A DNA stretch of 64,000 bases from Agromyces aureus (GCF_001660485.1 NZ_CP013979.1:1488001-1552000); one strand, 5' to 3'. Shown: positions 1-10,538, counted from the stretch's first letter. The notes: generated by a model not told the origin, from the sequence alone. Program-made: numbers and translations.

Positions 1-76
1 CTGCGCACTGGCTGGAACTTTCCTGAACATTCTTCGAGGGTCGTGAAATCCGTGCGCCGAATGGAACACTTGGCCT

Positions 77-1363
77 ATGGCCTCACATGAGCGAGTGGTC
101 GTGGTCGGCGGCGGTCTGACAGCGGCTTCGGCGGTGGATTCGGTCCGCGAGGCGGGCTTCGACGGCGAGGTCGTGGTCGTCGCCGACGAGCGCCGCCCGC
201 CGCATGAGCGACCGCCGCTCTCGAAGGGCTACCTGAACGGGTCGGATGCCGCGAGCAGCGTCTACCCGCACGATCGCCGCTGGTACGGGCGGCACGGCAT
301 CGACCTGCGGCTCGGCACGAGCGCGGTCGCACTCGATCCAGCGGCGCACACGGTCGAGGTCGAGGGCGCGGACGGCGTGCACGCCACGCTCGACTACGAC
401 CGGCTGCTGCTCGCGACGGGTGCGCGCCCGCGCCGGTTCACCGGTCCCGGTGCCGGAGTCGGCGGGGTGCACGTGCTCCGCACGCTGCCCGATTCGACGA
501 GGTTGCGCACGGCGCTCCGCCGCGGCGACCGGCGGGTCGTGGTGGTCGGCGGCGGCTGGATCGGTCTCGAGGTCGCGGCGGCCGCGCGCGGCTACGGCAA
601 CGAGGTGACCGTCGTCGTCCGGGGCGAGGAGCCCCTCGAAGCCGCGATCGGTCGAGGTGTCGGCAGCATGTTCCGGGGGCTGCACGAGCAGCACGGCGTC
701 GTGATCCGCGGTGGGGCGGCCGTCACGGCACTCCGGGGCGAGCGGGGCAAGGTCGCTGCGGTCGTGCTCGGCACCGGTGAGCAGATCGAGGCCGACCTGG
801 TGGTGTTCGGCATCGGCGCGATCCCGAACGTCGAGCTCGCGACATCCGCCGGCCTGCGCGTCGATGACGGCATCGTGACCGATGCCTCGTTCCGCACGAG
901 TGCGGCCGACGTGTTCGCCGCCGGCGACGTGGCCTCGGTCTGGAACCCCGTGCTCGAGCGGCACCTGCGCGTCGAGCACTGGGCGAACGCGCTGGCGAGC
1001 GGGGCCGCGGCCGGCCGCGCGCTCGCCGGCGAGCCGGTCGTCTTCGACGAGCTGCCGTACTTCTTCACCGACCAGTACGACCTCGGCATGGAGTATTCGG
1101 GCTACGGAGACCTCGCGGCCGGCGCCGAGCTCGTCGTGCGCGGCGACGTGCCCCTCACCGCGGCGTTCGCGGCCGACACCGAGCGGCAGGGCATCGTCTT
1201 CTGGCTCGCGGCCGACGGTCGCGTCGTGGCCGGCATGAACGTCAACGTGTGGGACGTGAACGAGCAGGTGCAACGGTTGATCAGGTCGGGGCGGGTGGTC
1301 TCGCGCGACGAACTCGCCGACCCGTCGGTGCCGCTCGACGCGCTCGCCGGGGACGCCTCGTGA
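77..1363 (+). CDS. NAD(P)H:FAD-dependent ferredoxin/rubredoxin reductase-type oxidoreductase
   Basis: Predicted cytoplasmic flavoprotein passing electrons from NAD(P)H through FAD to a small redox partner. Seen: an N-terminal FAD Rossmann motif (VVVGGG, residues 7-12), a second nucleotide-binding motif (VVVGGGWIGLEVA, about 154-166), the FAD-contact motif AAGDVA near 281, and a C-terminal reductase-type domain. The 428-aa length is normal for the family. No ferredoxin, rubredoxin or oxygenase lies nearby, so the partner is unknown. Its TGA overlaps the GTG start of the next gene (GTGA), so the first three genes are probably translationally coupled. No clear ribosome binding site precedes ATG 77, so the start is moderately certain. 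Confidence 0.88.
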   Translation: MASHERVVVVGGGLTAASAVDSVREAGFDGEVVVVADERRPPHERPPLSKGYLNGSDAASSVYPHDRRWYGRHGIDLRLGTSAVALDPAAHTVEVEGADGVHATLDYDRLLLATGARPRRFTGPGAGVGGVHVLRTLPDSTRLRTALRRGDRRVVVVGGGWIGLEVAAAARGYGNEVTVVVRGEEPLEAAIGRGVGSMFRGLHEQHGVVIRGGAAVTALRGERGKVAAVVLGTGEQIEADLVVFGIGAIPNVELATSAGLRVDDGIVTDASFRTSAADVFAAGDVASVWNPVLERHLRVEHWANALASGAAAGRALAGEPVVFDELPYFFTDQYDLGMEYSGYGDLAAGAELVVRGDVPLTAAFAADTERQGIVFWLAADGRVVAGMNVNVWDVNEQVQRLIRSGRVVSRDELADPSVPLDALAGDAS

Positions 1364-2283
1364 CGACCGCGTCCTCCGCTGAAGCGGCGACCGGGCATCA
1401 GGCGACGACGCCCGCGGCCCGAGCGATGGTCCGCACCATCGGCCCGCGCACGTTCGACTTCGCTCGCGAGGTCGCGGTGATGGCGATCGTGAACCGCACG
1501 CCCGACTCCTTCTACGACCGGGGTCGCACCGATGCGCTCGACGCCGCGGTCGCGGCCGGGCGACGGGCGATCGCCGATGGCGCCGACTGGATCGACATCG
1601 GCGGCGCGAAGTTCGCACCCGGCCCGCCGGTGCCGGTGGCCGAGGAGATCGAACGGGTCGTGCCCGTGGTCGCGGCGCTCGCCGATGCCGGCGCGGTCAT
1701 CTCGGTCGACACGTTCCACGCCGAGGTCGCCAGGGCGGCGATCGCCGCTGGGGCGCACGTGATCAACGACACCACGGGCCTGAGCGATCCGGGCATGGCG
1801 GCGGTCCTCGCCGAGACCGGGGCTTCGGTGGTCGTCACGCACAGCCTCGCGACACCGCGGACGCCGCTGCCGTCGCCGCGGTACGGCGATGTCGTGCTCG
1901 AGGTCGCCGACTACCTGCGCGAGCGGATTGCGCGCGCCGAGGCGGCGGGCGTCGCATCCGATCGCATCATCATCGATCCGGGTCACGACCTGAACAAGCA
2001 CACGCTCGATTCGCTCGAACTCACCCGCCGGCTCGACGAGATCGTCGCCATCGGGTATCCCACACTCGTCGCGCTGTCGAACAAGGACTTCGTCGGCGAG
2101 AGCCTCGGGCGCCGCGACCGCTCGCAGCGCGTCGAGGGGTCCATCGCCGCGGCCGTCTACTGCGTGCTGCGCGGCGCCCGCATCGTGCGCGTGCACAACG
2201 TGCGCGAGACGGTCGACGCGATGCGCATGATCGAGGCGATCGAGGGATGGCGCGAGCCGGTCTTCCTGGAGCACAACCGGTGA
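1360..2283 (+). CDS. folP2: Dihydropteroate synthase paralogue, FolP2 type
   Basis: TIM-barrel protein of the pterin-binding (DHPS) family. DHPS condenses p-aminobenzoate with dihydropterin pyrophosphate in folate synthesis. Seen: AIVNRTPDSFYDRG near residues 42-55, DIGG near 84, a DTFHAEVA segment, ALSNKDFVGE and a C-terminal RVHNV. The canonical loop reading DIGGESTRPG is here DIGGAKFAPG, so the pABA-loop Ser-Thr-Arg is absent. This is the pattern of mycobacterial FolP2, reported not to be an active DHPS. Family membership is clear; DHPS activity is doubtful. GTG 1360 is chosen because it overlaps the upstream stop and gives 307 aa; an ATG at 1426 is an alternative. The downstream gene is also GTGA-coupled. 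Confidence 0.85.
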   Translation: MTTASSAEAATGHQATTPAARAMVRTIGPRTFDFAREVAVMAIVNRTPDSFYDRGRTDALDAAVAAGRRAIADGADWIDIGGAKFAPGPPVPVAEEIERVVPVVAALADAGAVISVDTFHAEVARAAIAAGAHVINDTTGLSDPGMAAVLAETGASVVVTHSLATPRTPLPSPRYGDVVLEVADYLRERIARAEAAGVASDRIIIDPGHDLNKHTLDSLELTRRLDEIVAIGYPTLVALSNKDFVGESLGRRDRSQRVEGSIAAAVYCVLRGARIVRVHNVRETVDAMRMIEAIEGWREPVFLEHNR

Positions 2284-2999
2284 CCGGCGAGCCGGCCGTC
2301 GAACGCGAGCAGCTGCTCGCGGCCTACGCGCTGCCGAACCGCGGGTCGGCTCGCATCCGCATGAACTTCGTCGCGAGCATCGACGGCGCGGTCACCGTCG
2401 ACGACCGCAGCGGCGGCCTCGGCGACGCCGGCGACCGGCTCGCGATGCAGGTCATGCGCACGCTGGCCGACGTCGTGCTCGTCGGGGCGGGCACGGTGCG
2501 AGCCGAGGGGTACGGCGGGCTCTCGGTCGAGCCGGCGGATGCCGCGTGGCGGCGTTCGCGCGGACTCGGCGACCAGCCCCGCATCGCCGTGGTCTCGTCG
2601 CGGCTCGACCTCGACCCGCGGCATCCGTTCTTCGACCGGGCCGTGACCCGACCGATCGTGGTGACCCACGCCGCAGCCCCGGAGGGTCGGCGTGCGGCGC
2701 TCGCCGAGGTCGCCGACGTGGTCGTGTGCGGCGACGGCGCGGTCGACCTCGCCGAGGCGCAACGGCAGCTCGGTGCGCTCGGGCTCGCCCAGGTGCTCTG
2801 CGAAGGCGGCCCGCACCTGTTCGGGGCGCTGCTCGACGCCGACCTGGTCGACGAGGTCTGCCTCTCGCTCAGTCCGATGCTCGTGGGCGGCGCGGCCGGT
2901 CGCATCGTGCAGGGCGCCCACGAGAGGGCCCGCTCGATGCGGCTGGTGCATGCGATGCGTGCGGGCGACCTGCTGCTGCTGCGCTACGCGCGCGGCTGA
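2280..2999 (+). CDS. Pyrimidine reductase-family protein (RibD C-terminal domain, DHFR-like fold)
   Basis: Stand-alone RibD C-terminal/DHFR-like NADPH-dependent reductase of 239 aa. Seen: MNFVASIDGAVTVDDRSGGL near residue 28, ADVVLVGAGTVRAEGYG near 63, LCEGGPHL near 178 and LVGGAAGR near 202, all typical of RibD reductase domains. There is no N-terminal deaminase domain. It resembles mycobacterial Rv2671, described as able to replace dihydrofolate reductase. Its GTG start overlaps the TGA of the FolP2-type gene, so the two products are likely made in fixed ratio. The neighbour suggests pteridine/folate rather than riboflavin chemistry, but that is inference. It ends 18 bp before the convergent XPB gene. 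Confidence 0.85.
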   Translation: MTGEPAVEREQLLAAYALPNRGSARIRMNFVASIDGAVTVDDRSGGLGDAGDRLAMQVMRTLADVVLVGAGTVRAEGYGGLSVEPADAAWRRSRGLGDQPRIAVVSSRLDLDPRHPFFDRAVTRPIVVTHAAAPEGRRAALAEVADVVVCGDGAVDLAEAQRQLGALGLAQVLCEGGPHLFGALLDADLVDEVCLSLSPMLVGGAAGRIVQGAHERARSMRLVHAMRAGDLLLLRYARG

Positions 3000-3017
3000 C
3001 TCGACGCGCGCAGTGCG

Positions 3018-4667
3018 TCAGGCCGCTTCGAGCGCGTGCGCGTCGAGGATCGTATAGCTGTAGCCCTGCTCGGCGAGGAACCGCTGGCGGTTCTGCGCGA
3101 AGTCCTGGTCGACGGTGTCGCGCGCGACGAGCGTGTAGAAGTTGGCGGTGAGACCGGACTCCTTGGGTCGCAGCAGGCGTCCGAGACGCTGGGCCTCCTC
3201 CTGACGGGAGCCGTACGAGCCGGAGACCTGGATCGCCACGGTCGCCTCGGGAAGGTCGACCGAGAAGTTCGCGACCTTCGACACGACGAGCACCTGCGTG
3301 GTGCCCTCCCGGAACTCCTGGAAGAGGCGTTCGCGCTCGTCGACGGGCGTCGCACCGGTCAGCTTCGGGGCGCCGAGGGCGTCGGCGAGCTCGTCGATCT
3401 GATCGAGGTACTGGCCGATGACGAGGATGCGCTCGCCGCGGTGCTTGGCCACGAGCTCCTTCACGACCTCGAGCTTCGCGGGCGCGGTCGCTGCGAGGCG
3501 GTAGCGCTCGTCATCGGCGGATGCCGCGTACGCGAGTCGTTCGGACTGCGGCAGGTCGATGCGCACCTCGTAGCAGGCCGCGGGGGAGATGAAGCCCTGC
3601 GCCTCGATCTCCTTCCAGGGCGCGTCGAACCGCTTGGGGCCGATGAGGCTGAAGACGTCGCCCTCCCGGCCGTCTTCACGCACGAGGGTCGCGGTGAGGC
3701 CGAGCCGTCGGCGGGCCTGCAGCTCGGCGGTCAGCTTGAACACGGGTGCGGGGAGCAGGTGCACCTCGTCGTAGACCACGAGGCCCCAGTCGAGGGCGTC
3801 GAGCAGCGCGAGGTGGGCGTACTCTCCCTTCCGCTTCGCGGTGAGGATCTGGTAGGTCGCGATCGTGACCGGCTTGACCTCCTTCACCTGTCCGGAGTAC
3901 TCGCCGATCTCGTCGGCCGTGAGCGACGTGCGCTTCAGCAGCTCGTCGCGCCACTGTCGTGCGGAGACCGTGTTCGTGACGAGGATGAGCGTCGTCGTCT
4001 TCGCCGTCGCCATGGCGCCCGCGCCCACGAGGGTCTTGCCGGCGCCGCAGGGAAGGACCACGACGCCCGAACCGCCGTCGAAGAAGTTGTCGACGGCCTT
4101 CTGCTGGTAGTCGCGCAGGTTCCAGCCCGATTCGTCGAGGTCGATCTGGTGCGGGGTGCCCGGCGTGTACCCGGCGAGGTCTTCGGCGGGCCAGCCGAGC
4201 TTGACCAACTCCTGCTTGAGGGCGCCCCTGGCCCACGCCTCGACGAGGAAGCCCGTGTCGTCGATGCGCTCGGTCAGCAGCGGTGCGATGCGCTTGGCGT
4301 TCGCGACCTCGGTGAGCACAGCGAGGTCGTCGGAGCGCAGTCGCAGCGCGCCGTCGTCGGTGCGGTCGACGATGAGCCGTCCGTAGCGGGAGACGGTCTC
4401 GCGCATGTCGACCGACACGGTCTGCGGCACGGGGAACTTCGCGTAGCGCTCGAGGGTGCCCAGCATGTCGTCGGACGTGTGGCCGGCGGCCCTTGCGTTC
4501 CAGAGCCCGAGGCGCGTGATGCGGTACGTGTGCACGTGCTCGGGTGCGCGCTCGAGTTCGGCGAACACCGCGAGGTCGTGGCGCGCGTCCTCTGCGAGGG
4601 GGTGCGCCACCTCCAACAGCACGGTGCGGTCGCTCTGCACGATGAGGGGGCCGTCTGACATAGCCAT
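3018..4667 (-). CDS. XPB/Ssl2-family DNA repair helicase
   Basis: Superfamily 2 3'-to-5' DNA helicase homologous to eukaryotic XPB, presumed to act in nucleotide excision repair or transcription-coupled processes. Seen in the 549-aa product: Walker A PCGAGKT (206-212), DEVH box in a YDEVHLLP segment, motif III LTATLVREDGRE followed by the XPB RED-type motif, and motif VI SYGSRQEEAQRLGRLLRPK near the C-terminus. Residues 1-170 form the damage-recognition-like N-terminal region. Two in-frame ATGs exist, 4667 and 4661. The open frame extends far upstream to 5819 but only as a shadow of the next gene. A 53-bp gap separates it from its partner; the two are probably co-transcribed, as in mycobacteria (Rv0861c-Rv0862c, from memory). 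Confidence 0.93.
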   Translation of the reverse strand: MAMSDGPLIVQSDRTVLLEVAHPLAEDARHDLAVFAELERAPEHVHTYRITRLGLWNARAAGHTSDDMLGTLERYAKFPVPQTVSVDMRETVSRYGRLIVDRTDDGALRLRSDDLAVLTEVANAKRIAPLLTERIDDTGFLVEAWARGALKQELVKLGWPAEDLAGYTPGTPHQIDLDESGWNLRDYQQKAVDNFFDGGSGVVVLPCGAGKTLVGAGAMATAKTTTLILVTNTVSARQWRDELLKRTSLTADEIGEYSGQVKEVKPVTIATYQILTAKRKGEYAHLALLDALDWGLVVYDEVHLLPAPVFKLTAELQARRRLGLTATLVREDGREGDVFSLIGPKRFDAPWKEIEAQGFISPAACYEVRIDLPQSERLAYAASADDERYRLAATAPAKLEVVKELVAKHRGERILVIGQYLDQIDELADALGAPKLTGATPVDERERLFQEFREGTTQVLVVSKVANFSVDLPEATVAIQVSGSYGSRQEEAQRLGRLLRPKESGLTANFYTLVARDTVDQDFAQNRQRFLAEQGYSYTILDAHALEAA

Positions 4668-4720
4668 CGAGTCTACGCCCGGTTCTCGGGTGCAACGCCG
4701 ACGGGGGCGGATTCGCCCGA

Positions 4721-6589
4721 TCAGACGCTCGACGGCGCAGGCGCGACCGCCGCGATCGCCGACAGCGGCAACGTTCGCTCGATGTCGGCCTTGCGATCGC
4801 GGGCGCGCAGTCGACCGTTGGCGACGCTCGCCGGTGCGAGGAGGTAGTCGGCCGTCGTGCCGCCCGGCATGCGCACCGTGACGGTGAGCGTCTCCTTCGC
4901 CCTGGCGGCGGCCTCGAGCTGCCTCGAGAGCCAGGCGACCTCGTCGGTCGCGTCGTCGTCGTGCTTCGCGAGCAGTTTGTCGAGCATGGCGGCCACGGGG
5001 TCGGTCGCGGGTGCCGGCGTCGGCGACTGCGCGAGATGGTGCCGGCGCAGGCGCACGATCGTGCCGTCGCGGTCTTCGGCGGCGACCGGGTACCTCGCAT
5101 CGGCGAGGGCCCAGAACACGACATCGGGCGCGAACCGCGAGAGCAGGCGGTGCTGGCCGACCTGGCGGAGCCCGACGGCGTTCAACGTCTGGTCGACGGC
5201 GAGCGTGCCGATGAGCTGATCGTCGTCGGAGCGCACGACCGTGCGCGCCGGCAGATCGGCGTCGGCGGCGGATGCCACGCGCACACTGCCGAAGCGGCGG
5301 GCGGCTTCGCCCACGAGGTAGGCCACGGGCTGCGGGATGCCGGTGAGCGAGAGCTCGCCGAGGAACTCGAGGATCGACTCGGCCGATTCGCCCGCCGCGA
5401 GACCGCGATTCACGGATGCCGCGCTCACGCGGTACGTCGAGGCGAGGTCGCGCCCCTCGACGTCGGCGAAGCCTCGCAGGCGCGCGTCGAGCGCCGGCTC
5501 GAGGGGGCCGGGCGAGACGATGCTGAGGTCGTGCTGCACGTACACCTTGGCGACCTGAGCCGGGAAGTGTGCGGACAGCAAGCCGGCGGCCCGCTGCACG
5601 TCGCCCGTGAGCACGAGCCGACCCGACTCCACTGGTTCGCCCGCCACGGCCAGACCGAGCGCCTCGGCGTCGTCGACGAGCCGGTCGAGGCCGTCGTCGA
5701 GCCACTTGCCGCCCGCGGGGTACAACCAGCGCACGTCGTCGCGAAGATCGGTCGCCGAGATCGACTCGCTGCGCCGGGCGACGAGTTCGCGCAGCGACGG
5801 CGGGATGCGCGCGAGCCACTGCTCGGCGAGCCGCTGCCAGCGGTCGGTCGAACCCAGCTGCGCCCAGTCGGCGCCGATGTCGGACTCGAGCCAGTAGGCG
5901 CCGTCGCGGAGCACGAGACCGGCCTCGTCGGCACGGTGGAACAGGCGGGGCAGGGCCTCGAGGTCGATGCCGCAGGCTTCGGACAGTCGCTTCGAGTCGG
6001 GGAGGGTCAGTCCGCCCTTCGCAAGCTCCCGGGCCGGCTGGTTGCCGACGGCGGCGAGGAGTTCGGCGGTCGCCGCGACCGTCGCGTACGCGGTCTCGGC
6101 GGCTCGACGATCGAGCAGGGTGCGGTCGACGTCGTCGACCCCGACGAGCACTGGCGGGGCGGGCGCGGCCAGCTCGGCGGCATCCGGGATGTCGCGTTCC
6201 ATGCGCACGGCGAGCCGCGAGGCGACCGCGACCGGCAGATGCACGCGCTGCGCGTCGACCACGAGGATCAGGGAGTCGCCGAGACGCCCCACGAGCAGCG
6301 GCGTCGCCGCGACGAGCTCGCTGGAGCCACCCAGGCGGGCGAGCTCATCGGCGATGGCCTCGACCGTGGTGCCCGTGTGATCGGCGGTCAGCGTCGCGGT
6401 GGCCGCGAGCACCGCGAGCCGGGGGCGGTCGAGACGCGACACGACGTGGTCGAGCGAATCGGGCGAGAGCAGCGCCTCGGCGAGATCGAAGAGATCACGG
6501 ATGCCCGAGGCGTCGAACTCGCGCGTCGCCAGGGCCGCCTCGAGGTCGGTTCGGGGCAGCGTGCGGAGTCGCGCGGCGAGTTCGAGCAT
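4721..6589 (-). CDS. Helicase-associated protein (Helicase_C_3-type), XPB partner
   Basis: 622-aa protein of the actinobacterial family annotated as helicase-associated domain or XPB/Ssl2 N-terminal-like. It has no Walker motifs. Seen: an N-terminal leucine/alanine-rich helical region (MLELAARLRTLPRTDLEAAL onward), winged-helix-like central segments, and a C-terminal region containing GLRQVGQHRLLSRFAPDVVFWALADARYPV and a beta-rich end resembling the XPB N-terminal domain. It lies immediately upstream of the XPB gene on the same strand. Family knowledge and synteny suggest it works with XPB as a loader, clamp or regulator, but its biochemical role is not established. A 9-bp gap from the preceding membrane-protein gene suggests a three-gene transcript. 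Confidence 0.85.
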   Translation of the reverse strand: MLELAARLRTLPRTDLEAALATREFDASGIRDLFDLAEALLSPDSLDHVVSRLDRPRLAVLAATATLTADHTGTTVEAIADELARLGGSSELVAATPLLVGRLGDSLILVVDAQRVHLPVAVASRLAVRMERDIPDAAELAAPAPPVLVGVDDVDRTLLDRRAAETAYATVAATAELLAAVGNQPARELAKGGLTLPDSKRLSEACGIDLEALPRLFHRADEAGLVLRDGAYWLESDIGADWAQLGSTDRWQRLAEQWLARIPPSLRELVARRSESISATDLRDDVRWLYPAGGKWLDDGLDRLVDDAEALGLAVAGEPVESGRLVLTGDVQRAAGLLSAHFPAQVAKVYVQHDLSIVSPGPLEPALDARLRGFADVEGRDLASTYRVSAASVNRGLAAGESAESILEFLGELSLTGIPQPVAYLVGEAARRFGSVRVASAADADLPARTVVRSDDDQLIGTLAVDQTLNAVGLRQVGQHRLLSRFAPDVVFWALADARYPVAAEDRDGTIVRLRRHHLAQSPTPAPATDPVAAMLDKLLAKHDDDATDEVAWLSRQLEAAARAKETLTVTVRMPGGTTADYLLAPASVANGRLRARDRKADIERTLPLSAIAAVAPAPSSV

Positions 6590-6598
6590 CGTCTCCGA

Positions 6599-6874
6599 TC
6601 AGTTCGTCTGGGCCCGCGCGGTGCGCGAGCGGTTCACGGCGTGCACGATGAACAGGGCGATGAGCAGGAGGAACGCGAGCGGGAGCCCGAACCACGGCAG
6701 CATGATCACGATCGGCCAGACGCCTTGGCTGAACCCGTCGTTCTCGGCGACGCCGGCCATGGTCGCGATGAGCACGGCGATGAACGCGGCGACCGAGAGC
6801 ATCACCAGGCCCGTGAACATGTACGCCAGGATGCGTTCGATGCGCTGACTGCCGGACTGCTGGGTTTCGCTCAC
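6599..6874 (-). CDS. Small two-span membrane protein, function unknown
   Basis: 91-aa protein with two hydrophobic segments: about residues 17-40 (YMFTGLVMLSVAAFIAVLIA) and 53-78 (VWPIVIMLPWFGLPLAFLLL, extended). Short polar ends and a basic C-terminus (NRSRTARAQ) suggest a cytoplasmic tail. The start is GTG 6874. It lies 9 bp upstream of the helicase-associated gene on the same strand, so it is likely the first gene of that transcript. This looks like a conserved actinobacterial membrane protein; no function is recognised. Confidence 0.75.
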   Translation of the reverse strand: MSETQQSGSQRIERILAYMFTGLVMLSVAAFIAVLIATMAGVAENDGFSQGVWPIVIMLPWFGLPLAFLLLIALFIVHAVNRSRTARAQTN

Positions 6875-6918
6875 TCTGCAAGGATAGGGCAGCGCACCGC
6901 CCGAGCGGGGCGGGACTC

Positions 6919-6924
6919 TAGACT
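6919..6924 (+). promoter_or_regulatory. Candidate -10 element for the cold-shock gene
   Basis: TAGACT lies about 60 bp upstream of the cold-shock ATG, which would leave a leader of roughly 55 nt. I see no convincing -35 hexamer, so this is a weak call based on the -10 resemblance and position alone. Confidence 0.35.
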
Positions 6925-6984
6925 GGCATGTACGCGGCGTGCGACCTTCAGCGCGCCTTCCACGACACGAGCGAGGTTTCCACG

Positions 6985-7365
6985 ATGCCCACCGGCAAGG
7001 TCAAGTTCTACGACGAGGAGAAGGGGTTCGGCTTCATCAGCTCCGATGACGGCCAGGAGGTCTTCCTCCACGCATCCGCTCTTCCCGCCGGTGCGACCGT
7101 GCGCGCGGGCAGCCGACTCGAGTTCGGTCTCGCCGAGGGCAAGCGCGGCGCGCAGGCGCTCTCGGTGCGCGTGCTCGATGCCCCCGTGAGCCTCGCGAAG
7201 ATCAACCGCAAGCCCGCCGACGACATGGCGATCATCATCGAAGACGTCGTCAAGCTGCTCGACTCGATCGGCGCAGACCTGCGACGGGGTCGCTACCCCG
7301 AGAAGTCCAAGGCGCGCATGGTCGCAACCGTGCTGCGCAAGGTGGCAGACGATCTGGATGCCTGA
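6985..7365 (+). CDS. Cold-shock domain protein (long form)
   Basis: Single-stranded RNA/DNA-binding OB-fold protein. Seen: MPTGKVKFYDEEKGFGFI, with the RNP1-like KGFGFI at 14-19 and the RNP2-like VFLHASAL near 27-34. The 126-aa protein is almost twice the usual 67-70 aa. After the cold-shock domain there is a charged helical tail (residues 70-126) with DDMAIIIEDVVKLLDSIG, as in the CspB-type long proteins of actinobacteria. ATG 6985 is chosen because the RNA-binding domain starts there and a GAGG lies upstream. The last 8 bp overlap the start of DUF3027, implying coupling. Confidence 0.9.
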   Translation: MPTGKVKFYDEEKGFGFISSDDGQEVFLHASALPAGATVRAGSRLEFGLAEGKRGAQALSVRVLDAPVSLAKINRKPADDMAIIIEDVVKLLDSIGADLRRGRYPEKSKARMVATVLRKVADDLDA

Positions 7366-8182
7366 GTTCACCGAGCCCGAGACGGATGCCGCGGAGTCGG
7401 TGTCCGAACCCGTCGCGCCCGTCGACGTGGTCGAGGCCGAGACGGCGCCCGACCTCGTTCCCGCGTCCGATGACGAGCAGGCAGGCGGCGAGCAGGCAGG
7501 CGACGAGCAGGCCGATGCCGAGCAGGCCGATGACGTCGAGCCCGAGGCCGAGCCCGTGATCTTCGAGCCCGACCCGGTGCTGCTCGCCTCGGTCGACCTC
7601 GCCCGCCGCGCGCTCCTCGAGACCACGGCGCCCGAAACCGTCGGATCCGTCATCGGCCACATCGCCGAAGACGAGCACGTGCTGACGCTGCACTTCGCCT
7701 CCGACATGTCCGGCTACCCGGGCTGGCACTGGAGTGTCACGCTCGTGCGCGTCGACGACGACGATCCCACGATCCTCGAGACGCAGCTCATGCCGGGCGA
7801 GCGTGCGCTGCTCGCGCCGGCCTGGGTGCCGTGGTCGGAGCGACTGGCCGACTACCGCGCTGCGCAGGCGGTCGCTGTGGCCGCGGCCCGTGCCGCGGGC
7901 GAGGAGCCCGAGGCCGACGAACTCGACGACGTCGAGTTCGACGATGCCTCCGAAGAGCTCGAGATCGACGCCGACGACGAATACGAGGACGACGACCACA
8001 TCGAAGAGGACGACCACCTCGACGACGATGAGCACGACGACCACCTCGACGACGATGAGCACGACGACCATCTCGACGAGGACGCATCGGAGGCCTTCGA
8101 CGAGTCAGACGACGACGAGTCAGACGACGACGAGGAGTCAGGCGACACCGACGACGATCAGCGCGAGGCGCCCGCGCTCTGA
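7358..8182 (+). CDS. DUF3027-family protein with acidic, histidine-containing repeat tail
   Basis: 274-aa conserved actinobacterial protein of unknown function. The recognisable DUF3027 core is about residues 68-165, with LLASVDLARRALLE, GYPGWHWSVTLVRVDDDDP and APAWVPWSERLADYRAAQ. The N-terminus is acidic and repetitive (GEQAGDEQADAEQAD). The last ~90 residues are almost entirely Asp/Glu with interspersed His and include a 9-residue tandem repeat. The ATG overlaps the end of the cold-shock gene by 8 bp, a conserved actinobacterial arrangement. The acidic tail could bind divalent metal or mimic nucleic acid, but that is inference. The gene overlaps the convergent DUF2530 gene tail-to-tail by 25 bp. 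Confidence 0.85.
   Translation: MPEFTEPETDAAESVSEPVAPVDVVEAETAPDLVPASDDEQAGGEQAGDEQADAEQADDVEPEAEPVIFEPDPVLLASVDLARRALLETTAPETVGSVIGHIAEDEHVLTLHFASDMSGYPGWHWSVTLVRVDDDDPTILETQLMPGERALLAPAWVPWSERLADYRAAQAVAVAAARAAGEEPEADELDDVEFDDASEELEIDADDEYEDDDHIEEDDHLDDDEHDDHLDDDEHDDHLDEDASEAFDESDDDESDDDEESGDTDDDQREAPAL
8012..8083 (+). repeat. 27-bp in-frame tandem repeat in the DUF3027 tail
   Basis: A 27-bp unit beginning GACCACCTCGACGACGAT occurs at 8012 and 8039, with a partial third copy at 8066. It encodes a nine-residue unit of DHL-DDDEHD type. The nearly perfect copies suggest recent slippage or recombination, and copy number may vary between strains. Confidence 0.85.
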
Positions 8183-8424
8183 CGCGGGTGTCGGCGTCTG
8201 ATCGCCTGCACCACGGCCAGGGCGCCGACGCCGAGCAGCACGCCGACGGCGCACGCCCAGGTCAGCCACGCCAGTCCGGCGGCCGCGAGCATGTCGCGCA
8301 GGAGCAGGCACAGCACGAGCGCGATGAGCCACAGGGCGGTGCCCGCGAGCACCGCCTTGCGCGCGTCGGCCCGGGCGGGCGCCGGATCGGGCCGGCGCTC
8401 CGACTCGGCGAGCCAGAGCCGCAC
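8158..8424 (-). CDS. DUF2530-family small membrane protein
   Basis: 88-aa protein with two transmembrane segments, roughly residues 25-45 (AVLAGTALWLIALVLCLLLR) and 48-72 (AAGLAWLTWACAVGVLLGVG), then a basic tail RRRHPRQ. The start is GTG 8424, directly downstream of serC on the same strand (5-bp gap), so it is likely co-transcribed with serC. The location between DUF3027 and serC matches the order around Rv0882-Rv0884c in Mycobacterium (from memory). Function unknown. Confidence 0.78.
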   Translation of the reverse strand: MRLWLAESERRPDPAPARADARKAVLAGTALWLIALVLCLLLRDMLAAAGLAWLTWACAVGVLLGVGALAVVQAIRRRHPRQSAGASR

Positions 8425-8429
8425 GGGCG

Positions 8430-10451
<2,022 letters not shown>

Positions 10452-10538
10452 TCACCGCCCGGTTCAGGACGAAGACGCGCCTCGAGCGCACCAGGTGAGA
10501 CGGAGTCCCGACTTCGTGGGGCGGTGGAGGAACCCGAT

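Noticed and set aside
3018-5819. 933-aa reading frame joined to XPB
   Set aside because: The part above 4667 is antisense-like, low-complexity Arg/Pro and overlaps the real partner gene in another frame.
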